Program-made: the position numbers and the translations under genes
The notes under the pieces: generated by a model
What the model was told of the DNA's origin: nothing
The model's database searches: none
The model's input: only the letters and a program-made list of their open reading frames with translations
NCBI GenBank assembly: GCA_032622095.1
Contig: CP136067.1
Coordinates: 124,531,030-124,595,029, forward strand
Reading direction: 5' to 3'
DNA length: 64,000 nt
Source: Siphonodentalium dalli
Taxonomy: Eukaryota > Mollusca > Scaphopoda > Gadilida > Siphonodentaliidae
Shown: positions 1 to 12,300 of the stretch, piece after piece
How the letters are laid out: each line of letters opens with the position of its first letter
How positions within the stretch are numbered: position 1 is the first letter of the stretch

Positions 1-480
1 CTATGAAGTGATAATTTCATACAAATGTTTTTGCTTTAGCCGGTGAATAAACAATGGTGTTTGTAGAATAAACATGATGTGAGTGGTACTCATATAGAAT
101 GCGCCAGTTGTTTGAGTCAGTGTTTCAGCGATTCTCCATCGCACAAACATTATTAGGTTGTAGTTTAGCATCTCTCATTCTGCAAGTTTAATTTTAAGAA
201 TAACATTTGTGATTGTTGGGTGTTTTTGTTGGGTTTAAAATATAGATTTCTAAATATCACAGTAACTAGTGTTTCCAATGAATGGTTTAAAGATGTGGTT
301 TTAGGAAGAATGCGAAGCCCCTCTGTAAACAAATCAGCGGGTTCTGTTATTCAAGGCTTAAAGGTCTCTCTGGGGCAACCAATTCTCAGATGGTGTGCAC
401 CTTTCCTAAACTTTCCTTATCGGATCAGATGTATAAAATAATAATTTTTTGAGTCGCGAGATCAGTTATTCAAGGCTTAA
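1..480. other. No recognisable feature
   Basis: AT-rich unique sequence. The phrase gttattcaaggcttaa occurs twice (about 349 and 465), the second directly at the TTAA of the next element. No exon-like or RNA-gene signal seen. Confidence 0.5.
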
Positions 481-600
481 CCCTTTCATGATTGGAGCTT
501 CCAGAATTTTTGTGAACACCCTGTGCCAATGCATTCACTTCTCAATTTGAATCTCCCATGTGGAGCCTCGCATATATAAGAGAATGCATTGGCCCAACAG
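481..600 (+). mobile_element. Family C palindrome, right-truncated
   Basis: Starts with CCCTTTCATGATTGGAGCTT right after TTAA, then the core arm around aatgcattc and its inverted copy tataagagaatgcattgg. The second half is lost and the sequence continues into family B. Confidence 0.7.
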
Positions 601-1068
601 TAATAAATTCAACATACAGACCAGGTCATTTGTTGAACTTATTATCTGAACATCTTCCTTAAATAAATTGATTCTCCCACCCAGTTATAAAAGTATATAA
701 TGGATTGGTCTATTATTCACTTGGAGGGGTGTTCAGGTAATAAAAGCAGAAAACAGGCAGACTAAAAGCTGATAAAAGTGCAGAAGGATTCATATTCTTC
801 AGTGGTAAATGTTTAGATAATAAGTTCAAGTTGACCTTAGTTATTTATTAATCCAAACATGTCATTAAAATGAGTTTCATAATTTTCGTTATCGTGGGTC
901 TTGTCCAGGAAGCGAGAACCCATCTTTAAAAAATTGGTTGGGAGAACTTTTTAACCCTTGAATAAATAAAAACTCACTGGCGAGTAGTTCCCTTAGGAAA
1001 TGTTCAGATAATATTTCCGAAAAATATGTTGGAAACATATCACTTAATATATGACTTATCCCTTTCAT
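601..1068 (+). mobile_element. Family B fragments
   Basis: Segments 601-730 (cattTgttgaacttattatctgaac then ggtctattattcac) and 948-1050 (aaaaactcactggcgagtag then gaaatgttcagataat) match parts of intact family B copies. The order is broken. 731-947 is unremarkable. Confidence 0.6.
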
Positions 1069-1480
1069 GACTGGAGCTTCCTGAATTTTTGCGAAACCCA
1101 TTGCCAATGCATTCTCTTATATATGCGAGTCTGCCATAGGTTGCCTCGCATATATAAGAGAATGCATTGGCCTAACAAACTTTATAATATTTTTTATAAT
1201 TGCTCAAAAATGTAAGAAAAAAATGAGAAAAAAAAAATGTTGAAGAATGTAAGAAATAATGATAGAAAAAACTATAAAAATTGTTAAAGAATGTAAGAAA
1301 AAATGATACAAAATGAGAAAAATTGTAATGTAAGAAAAAATGAGAAAATATTATAAAAATTGTTAAAGAATGTAAGAAAAATTTATAAAAAATTGTTAGG
1401 CCAACTATTATTTATACGAGGCGACCTATGGTCAACTCGCATATATAAGGGAATGCATTGGCACAGGGACTTTAATGTTG
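1069..1480 (+). mobile_element. Family C double palindrome with AT-rich spacer
   Basis: Starts ccctttcatgactggagctt; two hairpins with aatgcattctcttatatatg arms flank a spacer of repeated aatgtaagaaaaaatgataa units (1200-1395). Ends in gcattggcacaggg and a variant tail. No coding capacity. Confidence 0.8.
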
Positions 1481-2109
1481 AGCCATTACTTTAATACCTC
1501 TAAAGACTCAACTATGGACACCTGGAACAGTAAAAACACTGGCAACTTGTACACCATTCCCCTGTGACCACTCCATAAATATCTACAGGTGAAACATATC
1601 ATGAATTCTACACCCTCATGTCTGGCCCTTCTCCCCCAACACATCACCAGATGATTGTTATCACAGATAACTTGATATCCACACTTAATGTCTCAGCTCT
1701 GATTTCTGCCCCTCCCCCACACATCAGCAGCTGATGTCTATCATCACATATAACCTGATACTATCCACACCATCCCTTTGATCTATCCATGTTTGCCCTT
1801 TAGCATTTGTTCCTTCCTTTTGTAGTTTGGAGATATCTCTAATTCCTTTTGTTTTGAACCAATAGCCTTTAGCCATATTTGACCATCTCAGAAACATGGT
1901 CATATTGGTCCATAAGTGTTTTATTGGCCTTCACAAAGCATAAGCATCTCAATACATCAGTTTTATGCCTGTGGTCTTTTCTATCTTTGCAGTTGATTAT
2001 AATACTGGAAAAAAAATCCTAAAAACCACTGTAATAACTAAGATTTTATATTCTTGCAAGACTTGATGTCTCACTTTTGATGAAATTGGAGAAAGTATCT
2101 TTTGGAATC
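1481..2109. other. Unique sequence with a short imperfect duplication
   Basis: An approximately 75-bp imperfect duplication (about 1620-1695 and 1704-1770) shares the phrases cccccacacatca, tatcacagataac/catcacatataac and gatatccacac/ctatccacacc. Nothing else recognised. Confidence 0.4.
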
Positions 2110-2193
2110 TGTATCACTTCCATGACTGGAGCTTCATGAAATTTTGTGAAAACCCTGTGCCTATGCATATATAAGAAAATACATTGGCCTAAC
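2110..2193 (+). mobile_element. Family C remnant
   Basis: cttccatgactggagcttca, then ccctgtgcc and a damaged core hairpin ending cattggcctaacaata. The right half is missing. Confidence 0.6.
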
Positions 2194-2489
2194 AATATAT
2201 ACCTGGACCGTGTAAGCCTGATTATCCCAATGTCAAAGAATATTTTTCATGGTCCTGTGGCTATTAAATAAAGTTTGAAAAATGAAAATCAACATGTGGA
2301 ATTTTTCTAGAACTTTTGACACCAACTGGATAATATTTTTTAAAATTTGTACTGGACTGGCCGCTCCTGATAAACTATTCATAAAATCTAACAAATAGTG
2401 ATTCCATGTTGACCGCCTTCCAAAGATATTGAAGCAATGGTCACCAATCCTTTCAAATTGTTTTACATTTAATAACATATTATATTTAT

Positions 2490-3070
2490 TTATATTTTAT
2501 TTATTTCCAAATATACAAAAAAACAAAACAATTATATATCACAGTATTGTATCATGGCATAAGCACATAGGTATGGCAAGCTCCCACTCCTCAGCCAGGA
2601 AAAATACATTTCCTCAACAGATGACCTCACAATATGACTCATTGATGATTCAGGGGAAAAAAGAGAAACAAGTTTAGTAAACGATGGGTCTCGACTCTCG
2701 AAGCCAACATTGCTCATAATGTCTTCCCAACTATTAAATGTGAATAATGATGATTAAAAAAAGAAGAGAAAACGTAAAAATACTTGACTCTCAAAACCAA
2801 CATTGCACGTGGCAATAAGCAAAAAACAAAAGAAAAATTAGTGATGATCCTTAGGTCCTGAGGGCGAATCGCCGGACTTCAAATGACCGAGTTGTAGATC
2901 ATAGTGTTACGAGGTATCTACCTACAATAAAAACGTATCCCGCTCTCTCATGCAGTCATAAGTCAGGGGATGATTAACATTTTTTTTATTTCCAAGTGAC
3001 CACAAAACACCAAACAGTTGTATCACACAATTATATTGAAGCATAAATACATAGGTGTGGCATATGTACA
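2490..3070 (+). repeat. Duplicated segment pair (with a third copy at 4140-4380)
   Basis: 2497-2580 and 2986-3065 share tatttccaa..cacagt/ttgtatcac and cataggtgtggca phrases. 2640-2720 and 2775-2985 share tctcgactctcgaagccaac/actctcaaaaccaacattgc. 2810-2980 also matches 4180-4380, with gtcctgagggc, tagatcatagtgtta and cagtcataagtcagggg. Probably a decayed transposon amplified locally. Confidence 0.65.
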
Positions 3071-3229
3071 GTTAAAAGGGCATATTAACTACTATACTAA
3101 ATACTCATTGACAAGAAGTTTATCCCTTAAGAAATGTTCAGATAATAAGTTCAACATACGACCATGTTGAACTTATTCGAGGAATGATCTCACCAAGGAC
3201 CAGCCTGAGGGTGATTTAGTGAGAAGTGG

Positions 3230-4085
3230 GAGATTTTAGGGAGAAAATGTCTCCTATTCGTATCTCAGGGAGAAGTGACTTCTCTCTCATATAAGAGCAT
3301 GCATATGTCCCAACTGCGTATTTAAAGTATATTTCCTGATTATAATGGTGTTCTTACTCACTAGAACACTGACTAGAATGTGTTTTATAAGTGGGCTATT
3401 GTGTTGCATAATACATAGGATAATAATGTTGGGGTGTAAATTGAACTTCAGCCTTGTTACTTCTCCCTGATAACAGTCCACTTCTCCCTAATAACACCCC
3501 TGGTCAAGTGGTCCTGCTAATGTGCTATGATGCTGGTGGTCCTGCTGAATTGCTATGATGCGGGTAGGGCAAACAGATGCCGTTACGAAAAAGTACCGTT
3601 ATATTTTCTAAAGTTGCCATTTTTGCTGTGTTTGGCTAATCCGAGCGATTAGAGAAAAAACCAGTGTGTGTATGAAATATTCAAGAACATATATATTTCT
3701 GAAAAATATAACATCCTGCGCTGGTGTATCTAAAATGACGTGAATAACCATCTTAATTATAGTCGATTTTCAACAACTAATACACACAGTATTAAAAATA
3801 TTTCTCAATAAATATGTTTTTGAATGTTTGGTACGCATAATGGCTTTTCCTGGACATGCTTAGATTATCGGAACACCGCGAAAAAGACATATTAAAAAAA
3901 TATAACAAACATTTTTGTTAACAGCATCAGTTTGTCCTAACATCATCATAGCAATTCTGCAGGACCCATCGCATCATACATGCAGCACATTAGCAGGACC
4001 ACTTGACCAAGGGTTGAATAATCAGACAGGGAGAAGTGACTTCTCTAAATCTGAAACCTCTAGACTTATCCGTGAATCTCACTAT
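3230..4085 (+). mobile_element. Family H element interrupted by element I
   Basis: The left part (3300-3502) and right part (4015-4070) match the contiguous copy at 42480-42690 (ttgttacttctcc, cagtccacttctccctaata, gagaagtgacttctc). Between them lies a roughly 510-bp insert, element I. No ORF of note. Confidence 0.65.
3503..4014 (+). mobile_element. Element I: about 510 bp with ~65-75-bp terminal inverted repeats
   Basis: The left end ggtcaagtggtcctgctaat gtgctatgatg is mirrored at 3938-4013 by the reverse complement ending gcaggaccacttgacc. The interior is non-coding. Its absence from the family H copy at 42640 shows the empty site. Confidence 0.7.
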
Positions 4086-4139
4086 ATCTCACCCGCTATG
4101 TCAATGATGATTCAGAAAAAAAACACAGAAAAGTGTTAA

Positions 4140-4380
4140 ACACAGGGTCTCGACTCTCGAAACCAACATTGCTCGTGGCGAATTAGCAAAAGACAAAAGA
4201 AAAATTAGTGATGATAACTACAACAGAAATTAGAGACATTAATCCTTGGGTCCTGAGGGCAAATTTCAGGACATCAAAGGACGGAGTGGAAGATCATAGC
4301 GTTAAGAGTTATCTACCCACAATAAAAATGTATCCCGCTTTCTCAGGCAGCCATAAGTCAGGGATGATTGTATCTAGTGT
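4140..4380 (+). repeat. Third copy of the 2775-2985 repeat
   Basis: Shares gggtctcgactctcgaaacc, aaaagacaaaagaaaaatta, gtcctgagggcaaat and gccataagtcagggatgatt with the upstream copies, at roughly 85 percent similarity by eye. Confidence 0.7.
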
Positions 4381-4756
4381 TGGGGATTAGTTCCTCGATA
4401 GCCCGAGGCTGTGACAAATGTTTGTCAACATCATCGCCCATACATCAACCCAAACAGCGAACATTATCCATCAAAGGCGATCTTACCTGCACTAATTATT
4501 AATTGTTTGTGATAATCATCATTATAATGTAATTAAACATTACACCTTTGGTGGGTAAATTGTTTTAAGGAGTACCAAAGATTGTCACTCTTCATTTGTT
4601 GGGATTGGTTCGATAACAGGGCGTTGTTTCCTCCTTGTTTCTTCCTTGTTAATTCCTTGTTTCTTCGTGATCTTGTGTGATTTCATTCTCTTAACATGGA
4701 CAGGTTAGTTATTTTTTGTTTGTTTATTTTGGTTTTGTTTTATAAATCATGATTAT
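4381..4756. other. No recognisable feature
   Basis: Unique sequence. Contains gtttcttccttgttaattcc with repeated ccttgttt, too short to call a minisatellite. Confidence 0.4.
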
Positions 4757-4760
4757 TTAA

Positions 4761-5001
4761 CCCTGTCATGACAGGAGCTGCGCTGGTGCAGCATTAAATA
4801 TCATGTGCCAATGCATTCTATTATATACGCAAGTCTCGCATGTATAAGAGAATGCATTGGCTTACAATGTCTAAGTAAATACTGTTAGGCCAATGCATTC
4901 GCTTATATATATGAGGCTCCCAATGGGAGACTTGCATATATAAGAGAATCCATTGGCACAGGGTTTTCTTAAATTTTCATGAAGTTCCAGTCATTGAAGG
5001 G
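4761..5001 (+). mobile_element. Family C, intact, flanked by TTAA
   Basis: TTAA at 4757-4760 and 5002-5005. Ends CCCTGTCATGACAGGAGC and the inverse GTCATTGAAGGG. Contains two core hairpins separated by tgtctaagtaaatactgttagg. Confidence 0.85.
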
Positions 5002-5468
5002 TTAAAGAGGTATTCAGAGTTCTTGGCTAATTTAGATTCTAATATCAAATAACATGATCGAGAATTTCCACCTTGAAGAGACTAATCAGACAATGTTTAA
5101 TATAACATTTTGGACCTTTATTTTGAAAATTTATATAGATCCTAACATGACAACAAAATTACTTTAATATGTGGTATTTACAAGTTTAAGTTTAATGTTA
5201 ACTTTTCTCATTAGGTCAAATCCAGTAATAATGTTCAATTAGATTTGATGTTGTTGTTGTAACTGGAGGTCTAGAAACCTGAATACATCTTTAATAGGTT
5301 GTTGAGCTACTTAAAGATAATTCTTTGAAGTATTTCAACTTTTGCCAATATCTGGCTTTTATAAACCATCTTGAAAACTAAATTGGACTTTACTTGTTTG
5401 ATTTAAATATAAAAAAAAAAAATTAAATAATAAAATTTATAGTTGTTTATAGGTCTTCTGACAAAGTT
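5002..5468. other. AT-rich unique intergenic sequence
   Basis: No repeat family, exon-like stretch or RNA gene recognised. Confidence 0.4.
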
Positions 5469-5472
5469 ATTA

Positions 5473-5724
5473 ACACTTTCTATACTAAATACTCATTGAC
5501 GAGTAGTTACTTCAGGAAAAGTTCAGATAATATTATCTGCTTATTTTTCCTGAACATATCCCTCACAGTGGGCTAGCATCACCAAATTCATCTGCTATGG
5601 GAGACCTTGGATCAGATTGAAGTTCCCCAGTTGACGTTGGTGATGTTCTCCCATTGGGCACCTCGATTATGCATTTTATCTTCCACACATTAGGGGATAT
5701 AGAATCCATTTAGTATAGAAAAGT
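5473..5724 (+). mobile_element. Family B containing a family D fragment
   Basis: The left end actttctatactaaatactc and right end ccatttagtatagaaaa are family B. 5570-5702 (gtgggctagcatcaccaaat, then cccattgggcacctcgatta) is family D middle and replaces the B centre. Confidence 0.7.
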
Positions 5725-6656
5725 TTTAATTAGGGCTAAAACAGAAACTGAATTCTGGATTCATCTATGTTACTTTTATATGACTTTCAACATGTTTTCC
5801 AAATCGGTGATTTCAACAAAAAAAACTGGGTGTGCCACTTTTATGATTGGAGTTATGATGAACAGTGGCAACCAACCTTATTCAATTTCTGAACAATCAT
5901 CCAAAGTTAAGGAAATGTGAGTCATTATGTCCACTCTTTAGAATTAAATTAAGTCTATACAGATGTATGCTTGTCATGGAAGACAACAAGAGTATCATTT
6001 TCCATAAAAGATTATCTCAAAAGTTCTGGCATCTTTACCAAAACATTGCATATAATAATAAACAGGGATACACGCTTTACTGAAAATCAAATTCACAAGA
6101 AATTCATTCTTCGGCTCACTATGAAAACTAACACAAAGCGCGTTACTTATGTTTGAAGGCAATCAGGCCGCGCTTTGAAGTGTGTTTAACTTGATTGCCT
6201 CCCAGCATACGGTGTGGATAACTTTGAAGCCAAGTTTTCATAATATCCACATGAGCGTCATTGTGCAAAAGTGTTGTTATTATATTCAATGTTGCCGCCT
6301 GAGCTGATGAAAAACTGGAAGCTAATTAAGACGTCTTGTTTCAAAGAGAGTTATGTCCCTTTGAAGTGATCTTGTCAAAAGGAGTCGGACTTTTGTCCCA
6401 GTAAAGTGTCCATTAAGATGAGGTCTTTGATTTACATAATAGGAGTGTGTTGTGTGTGGGGTTTTGTGTTTAGATCAACATATTTTGCACACACTTGCAG
6501 GATTGTCTTTCTCTGTTACCAGGCTCATAGCAGCAGGGGTTCTGAGGGTATACACCCCCCTCACCAATGGCGGGCCAAAAATTTGAAGATTAGGAAATTT
6601 CAAGCTGAAATATATTGGTAGTTTATTTGGAAAGGCTATCATTTTTAACCAGAAAT
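5725..6656. other. Unique sequence; small inverted repeats at 6130-6205
   Basis: aaagcgcg at about 6134 pairs with cgcgcttt at 6169, and gaaggcaatcag pairs with ttgattgcct. Short ORFs here look random. Possible conserved element but no proof. Confidence 0.35.
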
Positions 6657-6660
6657 TTAA

Positions 6661-6867
6661 CCCTTTCAGTGCCAAGTCTGATTTTTGTATCAACCTATAT
6701 TTCCTTTGATCATTTTTCAAATTTATTGATTATAATAATGTGATACATTGATGGAAAGAGCTCTTAGAGTCTTTCCATCAATGTATCACATTATTATAAT
6801 CAATAAATTTGAAAAATGATCAAGGAAATATAGGTTGATACAAAAATTGGAATTGGCACTGAAAGGG
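6661..6867 (+). mobile_element. Family E palindrome (207 bp), TTAA-flanked
   Basis: TTAA at 6657-6660 and 6868-6871. Arms start CCCTTTCAGTGCCAAGTCTG and continue through a near-perfect palindrome of about 100 bp per arm centred near 6762. Same outer end as 26101-26203 but a longer stem. Confidence 0.9.
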
Positions 6868-6892
6868 TTAAGCATATTCAAGATTTTGAGAG

Positions 6893-6985
6893 GCCACAGT
6901 ATGCTAGCATCACTAAATTCAGCCTTCAGGGGACCTCGTTCTGCAAATGTTCAGCATCTTATTCTCAGTCCTGACTCAAACATAT
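6893..6985 (-). mobile_element. Family D relic
   Basis: Contains gctagcatcactaaattcag and ggacctcgttctgcaaatg, the right end of a family D element, decayed. Confidence 0.55.
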
Positions 6986-6999
6986 GGAAGAGTGTCCAC

Positions 7000-7474
7000 T
7001 AAAAAGTTTAGATGCTAAAATCGCAGACACAGGTTGTTTGTCCTGTTCTGTTGTCAAATAAAAGGTCACATTGTGGATCTGTTTTATGCATTAACATACT
7101 TCTAACGGAGATAAGTCAAAGAGAAAACAACGGTCTGTGTATCCCACACCCATGTGCTGTTTATACAACTTTTTATACATATGGAGACAAAAGAATATAT
7201 AATTATCAAAAACAAGGCAACTCTCGTAAACTTTTCTACATGAAACCATCGAGTGTTTTAGATGTGTTGGGAGTTTGACGTAGCGTGAAGTGCTCCCGGA
7301 GCCCAGTAATTATCCGTAGTCAATGAACGATCACGTAGAGTTGATTAACTTCTTATGTTTGCAGGAAATTGTGCTGTAATTGTTTTATTTGAATTGTCTC
7401 GTATTTTTTCATAATTGTTTTTCAATATGTGTATTGTTCTTTGTGTAAGGCCTTCTCAAGTAATTTCTCCGGAT
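7000..7474. other. Unique sequence upstream of family D
   Basis: An 88-codon frame (7012-7278) has no recognisable motif and no splice context. Treated as non-coding. Confidence 0.35.
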
Positions 7475-7895
7475 CACAAGCCTGCAAATAGCGTGTCTGT
7501 CATTTGTAGAATGAGGTTTCCTGAGGGTGAATTTAGTGATGCTATCCCACACAGTGGGCTAGCATCACCAAATTCACCCTCTGGAGACCTCATTCTGCTT
7601 AGGCTTCATCTTCTGGGAAGTATCTAAAGTATCAAATTAACATTGTTTTTAGTTACGTTTTTCCCTTCTGGGAAGTTTCTATATCCCCTAATTTGCGGAA
7701 GATAAAATGCATAATCGAAGTGCCCAATGGGTGAACATCACCAACTTCAACTGGGAAACTTCAATCTGATCCTAGGTTTACCATTGCAGTTGAGGGCCTA
7801 GGCAGAAGGTTTCCAAAAGGTGAATTTGGTGCTGCTAGCCCACTATGCGGGATAGCTTCACTAAATTCACCCTCTGGGGACCTAAACTCAGACTT
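7475..7895 (+). mobile_element. Family D element
   Basis: Left end caagcctgcaaatagcgtgt ctgtcattt, then the palindrome gaatttagtgatgctatccc / gggctagcatcaccaaattc, a middle with cttctgggaagtttctatat and ccaatgggtgaacatcacc, and a second palindrome to 7885. Non-coding; the translated fragments here are shadows. Confidence 0.75.
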
Positions 7896-8076
7896 AGTCA
7901 GTAATGTTAGACATCCATCTCAAGCCTCACTGAAAAAGTTTAATGTTGAACCCACAGGGAGCCTCACACAGATGGAAGCATGCACTATGGTGTGTCGTCT
8001 GCTCCAGTCTATGTGGGGCTCTCTAAGGGTTAGACACACTAAACTCAGGCTTATGTGAGTACCTTATGTCCCTTTA

Positions 8077-8546
8077 CCCCTTTCTATACTGAAAACTCAT
8101 TGCTGAGTACAGTAATGCCCTAAGTAATCGACTCTTTAACTACAGCAGAATTATGGGTAACTTTTCAGGATTTAGTCGGAAATATGGCTTGTTGCCATTC
8201 ATCGGAAAGCTCTCGGGGAGAGCTTTCCGATGAATGGCAACAAGCCATATTTCCGACTAAATCCTGAAAAGTTACCCATAATTCTGCTGTAGTTAAAGAG
8301 TCGATTACTTAGGCCGAGTAGTTACCCCTAAGGGAATGTTCACATAATAAGTTCAACAAACCATCAAAGGTCATTTGTTGAATTTTAAATTATCTGAACA
8401 TTTCCCTCCAATAAATAGGACTCCTTCTGCATTTATATTATCTATAATCTGATTGTTTCCCATAGAAATCCCTCCAGATGAATAATAGACCACTCCAATA
8501 TATACTATTATAGCTGAGTGGGAGAGTCCATTTAGTATAGTAAGGG
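8077..8546 (+). mobile_element. Family B with nested family A
   Basis: Left part ccctttctatactgaaaact is split by a family A palindrome from gttacccctaagggaatgtt; right end ccatttagtatagtaaggg precedes TTAA (8547-8550). B interior includes inverted ataagttcaacaaa / aacttattatctgaacattt. Confidence 0.8.
8110..8316 (+). mobile_element. Family A palindrome, nested in family B
   Basis: Begins CAGTAATGCCCTAAGTAATC. Stem from there to cggaaagctctc, then gagagctttccg mirrored back to gagtcgattacttagg. The last bases of the right end are lost. About 100 bp per arm. Confidence 0.88.
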
Positions 8547-8550
8547 TTAA

Positions 8551-8861
8551 TCTCTATGAATATCTGAGAAAAAATGAACATTTCGATGTACTTTTCTTCT
8601 TTGATAGTGGTACCACTTTGTCTGAACACGGCTTCTATTTGTATAAAAAGTTAGTGTTATTTTGAAGTAGCTGCAATACTATAATTGAATATTCTCCATG
8701 TACATTCCCAAAGGATATCGTGTAATTGCGACCTGACGGAAATATGTTATATTTGGTGTAGCCTTATGATTAAAACACAATAAGCATTGTTTGTTTGAAG
8801 TTAGCGGCGCCGGATTGTTTATCAATATCTCCATATTCGGTTCTAATGTACTTGCAGGAGT
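8551..8861 (+). promoter_or_regulatory. Region just upstream of SoxD coding exon a
   Basis: Mostly unique sequence between a family B element and the start codon. It contains cattgtttgtttg at 8787, which resembles Sox/Fox sites, and a splice-acceptor-like cttgcag just before the ATG. It may be the end of a 5' UTR intron or a proximal promoter; the sequence alone does not decide. Confidence 0.35.
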
Positions 8862-9371
8862 ATGTCCTCAAAGCGAAAGAACACACCCAACAAGCTATAT
8901 AAGGACGACAGTATAGAAGAAAACTCGGCTGAATCAAACAGCGACATCACTAGTGACATAGAAATTGACATTTCTGATCCTATCAGCTCGTATCCGTACT
9001 CAAGGAACTTTATATCTGAGAATAACTCCGATATTGGACTCAATACGCAAGCACAAAAAGGACAGTGCATATCAGGAAGTGAAGCTGATAGCGAATCGGA
9101 ATATCACGCAAGTAATTTGTCGGCAAAATCAGGTTCTCAGAAAAAGTCAATGGAGACTGTTTTGCAGAGGCTCAGTTCTCGACCAATGGAAATGCAGGAT
9201 TCTGATATACATAACAATAACATCGCACCCACGAAAGACAATGGGTCTCAAGTCGTGGACAGTATTCAAAATATCCTGAGTGAGGTTGGTTCTAATCATG
9301 ATAAAGAACAGAGGCTATCAGAGATGATTAACCAACTGCAGAGTCTGAAGGAAAAGCTCACAACCGAGAAG
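8862..9371 (+). CDS. SoxD: SoxD exon a: start codon and N-terminal domain (residues 1-170)
   Basis: The ATG lies 4 nt after a cttgcag acceptor (AG at 8856-8857), so a non-coding upstream exon is likely. Donor AAG|GTTAGT at 9372, phase 0. The product is acidic and Ser/Asn-rich (residues 17-85), then [12 protein letters not shown] (95-106), resembling the conserved SoxD SLADVVDTL stretch. Residues 147-170 contain [20 protein letters not shown], which aligns with the first heptads of the SOX5/6 leucine zipper. MSSKR matches the SOX5 internal start. The only other long reading frame here (8965-9279) is a shadow. Confidence 0.92.
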
Positions 9372-12300
9372 GTTAGTCTCCCCCACCCCCCCAAAATAAT
9401 CTATTTAACCCGTTCATGACAGATGCTTCATGAAATTTGTGAAAACCCTGTGCCAATGCATTATCTTATATATACGATTCTCCCTTTGTGAGCCTCACAT
9501 ATATAAGAGAATACATTGGTCTAACAATATTTCCCTTGACCTTGTTATCCAGTGTATTCTCTTAAAAATGTGAGGCTCCCTATAGGAGACTCACATATTT
9601 AAGAGAACGCACTGGCACAGGATCTTTAATGCTGAATCAGCAGAAAGGGTTAAATAGAAATTGTCATCCTCAAGTCAATATGTGAAAATCACATTTCACA
9701 TTTTTAGTTCAAATTATTTTTACCAAAGACATTGATGGACAGTTGGAAAGTTTCAACTGAAGGAGATACCCCACAGTGGTCAATATCAGTCTCTCAGGAG
9801 CTATGATAAGTGCATCCCCCCTAAAAGGGGTGTAGTGATGATGAGTGTCTTACAATGTGATCTTAACATTTTTTAATTTATAGCGTAAATCATGAAGGAA
9901 ATGCTAGAGATATGTGGTAATAAGTACTTTTATTATGAAAAAAATTCATTTAATTCCGAGTCAAAAATTCGTAAATTTCCAATTTTCGACTTGGGAGTCA
10001 AATTAAGAATTATTCTTACAATACTGATGGTTTTGAATGTGTTCTATCGAAAAGTCTGATAACTTTGTGATATAGTTGAAAAGCTTCAAATTCATGGCGG
10101 GGTGAAATCAGGTTCTAGCATGTTTTATGAGAAAACAAAAAGAATATTTGTGTAAAATTCTTTAATTCACATTTCTTATTCTTAGTGAAAACTGTTTGAA
10201 ATATAATGATAGTAATTCACAAAGAATTCTGTTTATCATTCTTTAACATGTAACTTTGAAAAAGGTTTCCCCCCTTGAGGCGTAACAATTCGAAACCGAA
10301 AGAAAAGAATCCCACACACAGTTATTCTTATTGATCAAATGTAACTCTTAAAAAATAAAAAATGAGTCAGATAGATCTTCCTTTACGGAAAGCCAATTTG
10401 AAGCCTTTCTGTCAAATATGAATCATTTCTAAATTAGCTGTGTTGACCTCCGAGTATTTTTCCTTTAATGATTGCCAGCTAGAAAATATAGATCGTAATC
10501 AATGGGCTTTTGTACAACGAATGTCTATGTATTCTTTATTTCTGATTTGACATTTATTGACTAAATTACAATTGGGGAACCGATAATTAACGAAACTTAA
10601 AATTGAAATATACAACTATTTTAATTTAGGGAGAAGCCAAATTCACACAGCGTCACGAGACAATGTTACTGAATATAATGACATTGTAGTATGATTTAAA
10701 CTTATGTTAGGTTTTCACTATTGAGTTGGAACATAATAGAAGTCAGCATGTGCTGGAATTTCTACTGGACGGGGTACAGTTTAAAGAATAATGGACGTGA
10801 AATGACAATATTCAGCTGTCATATACCGGGCAGCGTCCCAAGAATAACACCTGCATTTTAAAGTGCTATTAATTGAATTATGAAAGGTAGATGTTGATAA
10901 TGGGGCATTGTGATTTGACGAGTCTTGGCCAGCGTTCATAAGCGCAGTGAGCGATTGCCAATGAGGGGATGCCACCAACATACAAGCCACTCGAAACCTC
11001 TTATTGTGAACAATCAGGCTTTATTGTGGGAAAAAGTGTGATTAGGCTTCAGGTATGAGCATCTAAATATGCAGGAATTCACCGATATTGTACTCAATCT
11101 CACGCTTCCGATGCGAATTTAACTGTGAATGCATCAAGTTTGAGCCATATCACAGAGGTCAATACCCAAATAAGTCTCTGCATTTTTCTAGTTTATAACT
11201 TGTATGACTACATGTATAATATTTTTTTTAATTATTTGTTATAGTACAAAATGATTCATTTAAAATCCACTCTGATACCTGAATGAATTTTCCGTATTCA
11301 AATATAAATGGAGAAAAATCTTGCTCAAAGTAGTTATTTTTACAAATATTATATCCAAATCGACAAAACACACCATCATTCTTATATATTAATTAAATAC
11401 AGTTACTCTTGATGGTGAAATAGTTTTTCAAATCGAGAAGTAAATATATACAATTGAATGTAGCTCAGATGATGTTTTTTATGGAGTGGTATGCTTGATT
11501 TGCTTGAGATATATTCAGCGATGTTAGTAGAATGCTACATTCCTCCAGTTGCCTGGATACTTTAAACTTATCAGTTTCGAGCACCTAAACAAGTCCACAA
11601 TATGTCTTTAATATGGAACATTAGCATGTATACTTCATTACATGTACAGGCAACTTGTACTTAAAATTTTAAGTTTAGCCTCAGAATAATAGGACGTAAA
11701 GACAGTCAATTTTAAAACAAGGAAACTTTTCTGAGAATTCAAGGCGGGAGGCTGTGAATGGAATGCTTTGCTGATAACACACCAACTGAGATCTATGGTA
11801 TTTTAACATTTAAAATTGGCAGACAGAATTCTATCATACGAACCTATGTTATAAACAACCAATGAATCTAAAGGGGAAGTTAGCCCGCTATTATTTTCAT
11901 AAAATGTTTTGTTTCGGGACAGATAAAGAAATCAGAAGACAGTATGATAAACAAAGAGGATAAATGTTTATTCAGGGAATCGGGAGCGGAGTGATTTTTC
12001 GACAATCGCTGCCGAATGATTCCATCCATATGTAATGCACGATAGGGATAGAAGCATAAGACATTATCTAATTTGATAATTCACCAGTGACATTTGAACA
12101 ACACTGATAGTGCGGCACTAATGATTGTTTTGCTAAGATGAAAGTTTTCCAGATTTTCTCTTGATTTCTTACCCAACACACATCATTGACCTTTCATTAA
12201 ATGCACACACTTTAATCAAGCCTGAGTTTAGTGTGCCTGTCATTTTCAGAATGAGGTCCCCAGAGGGTGAATTTAGTGACGCTATCCCACATAGCGGGCT

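Noticed and set aside
8965-9279. 104-codon frame inside SoxD exon a
   Set aside because: Shadow in another frame; the SoxD frame has family similarity and correct splice phase.
11309-11613. Family F as a conserved regulatory element
   Set aside because: Five copies in the window with shared TTAA ends make it a transposon.
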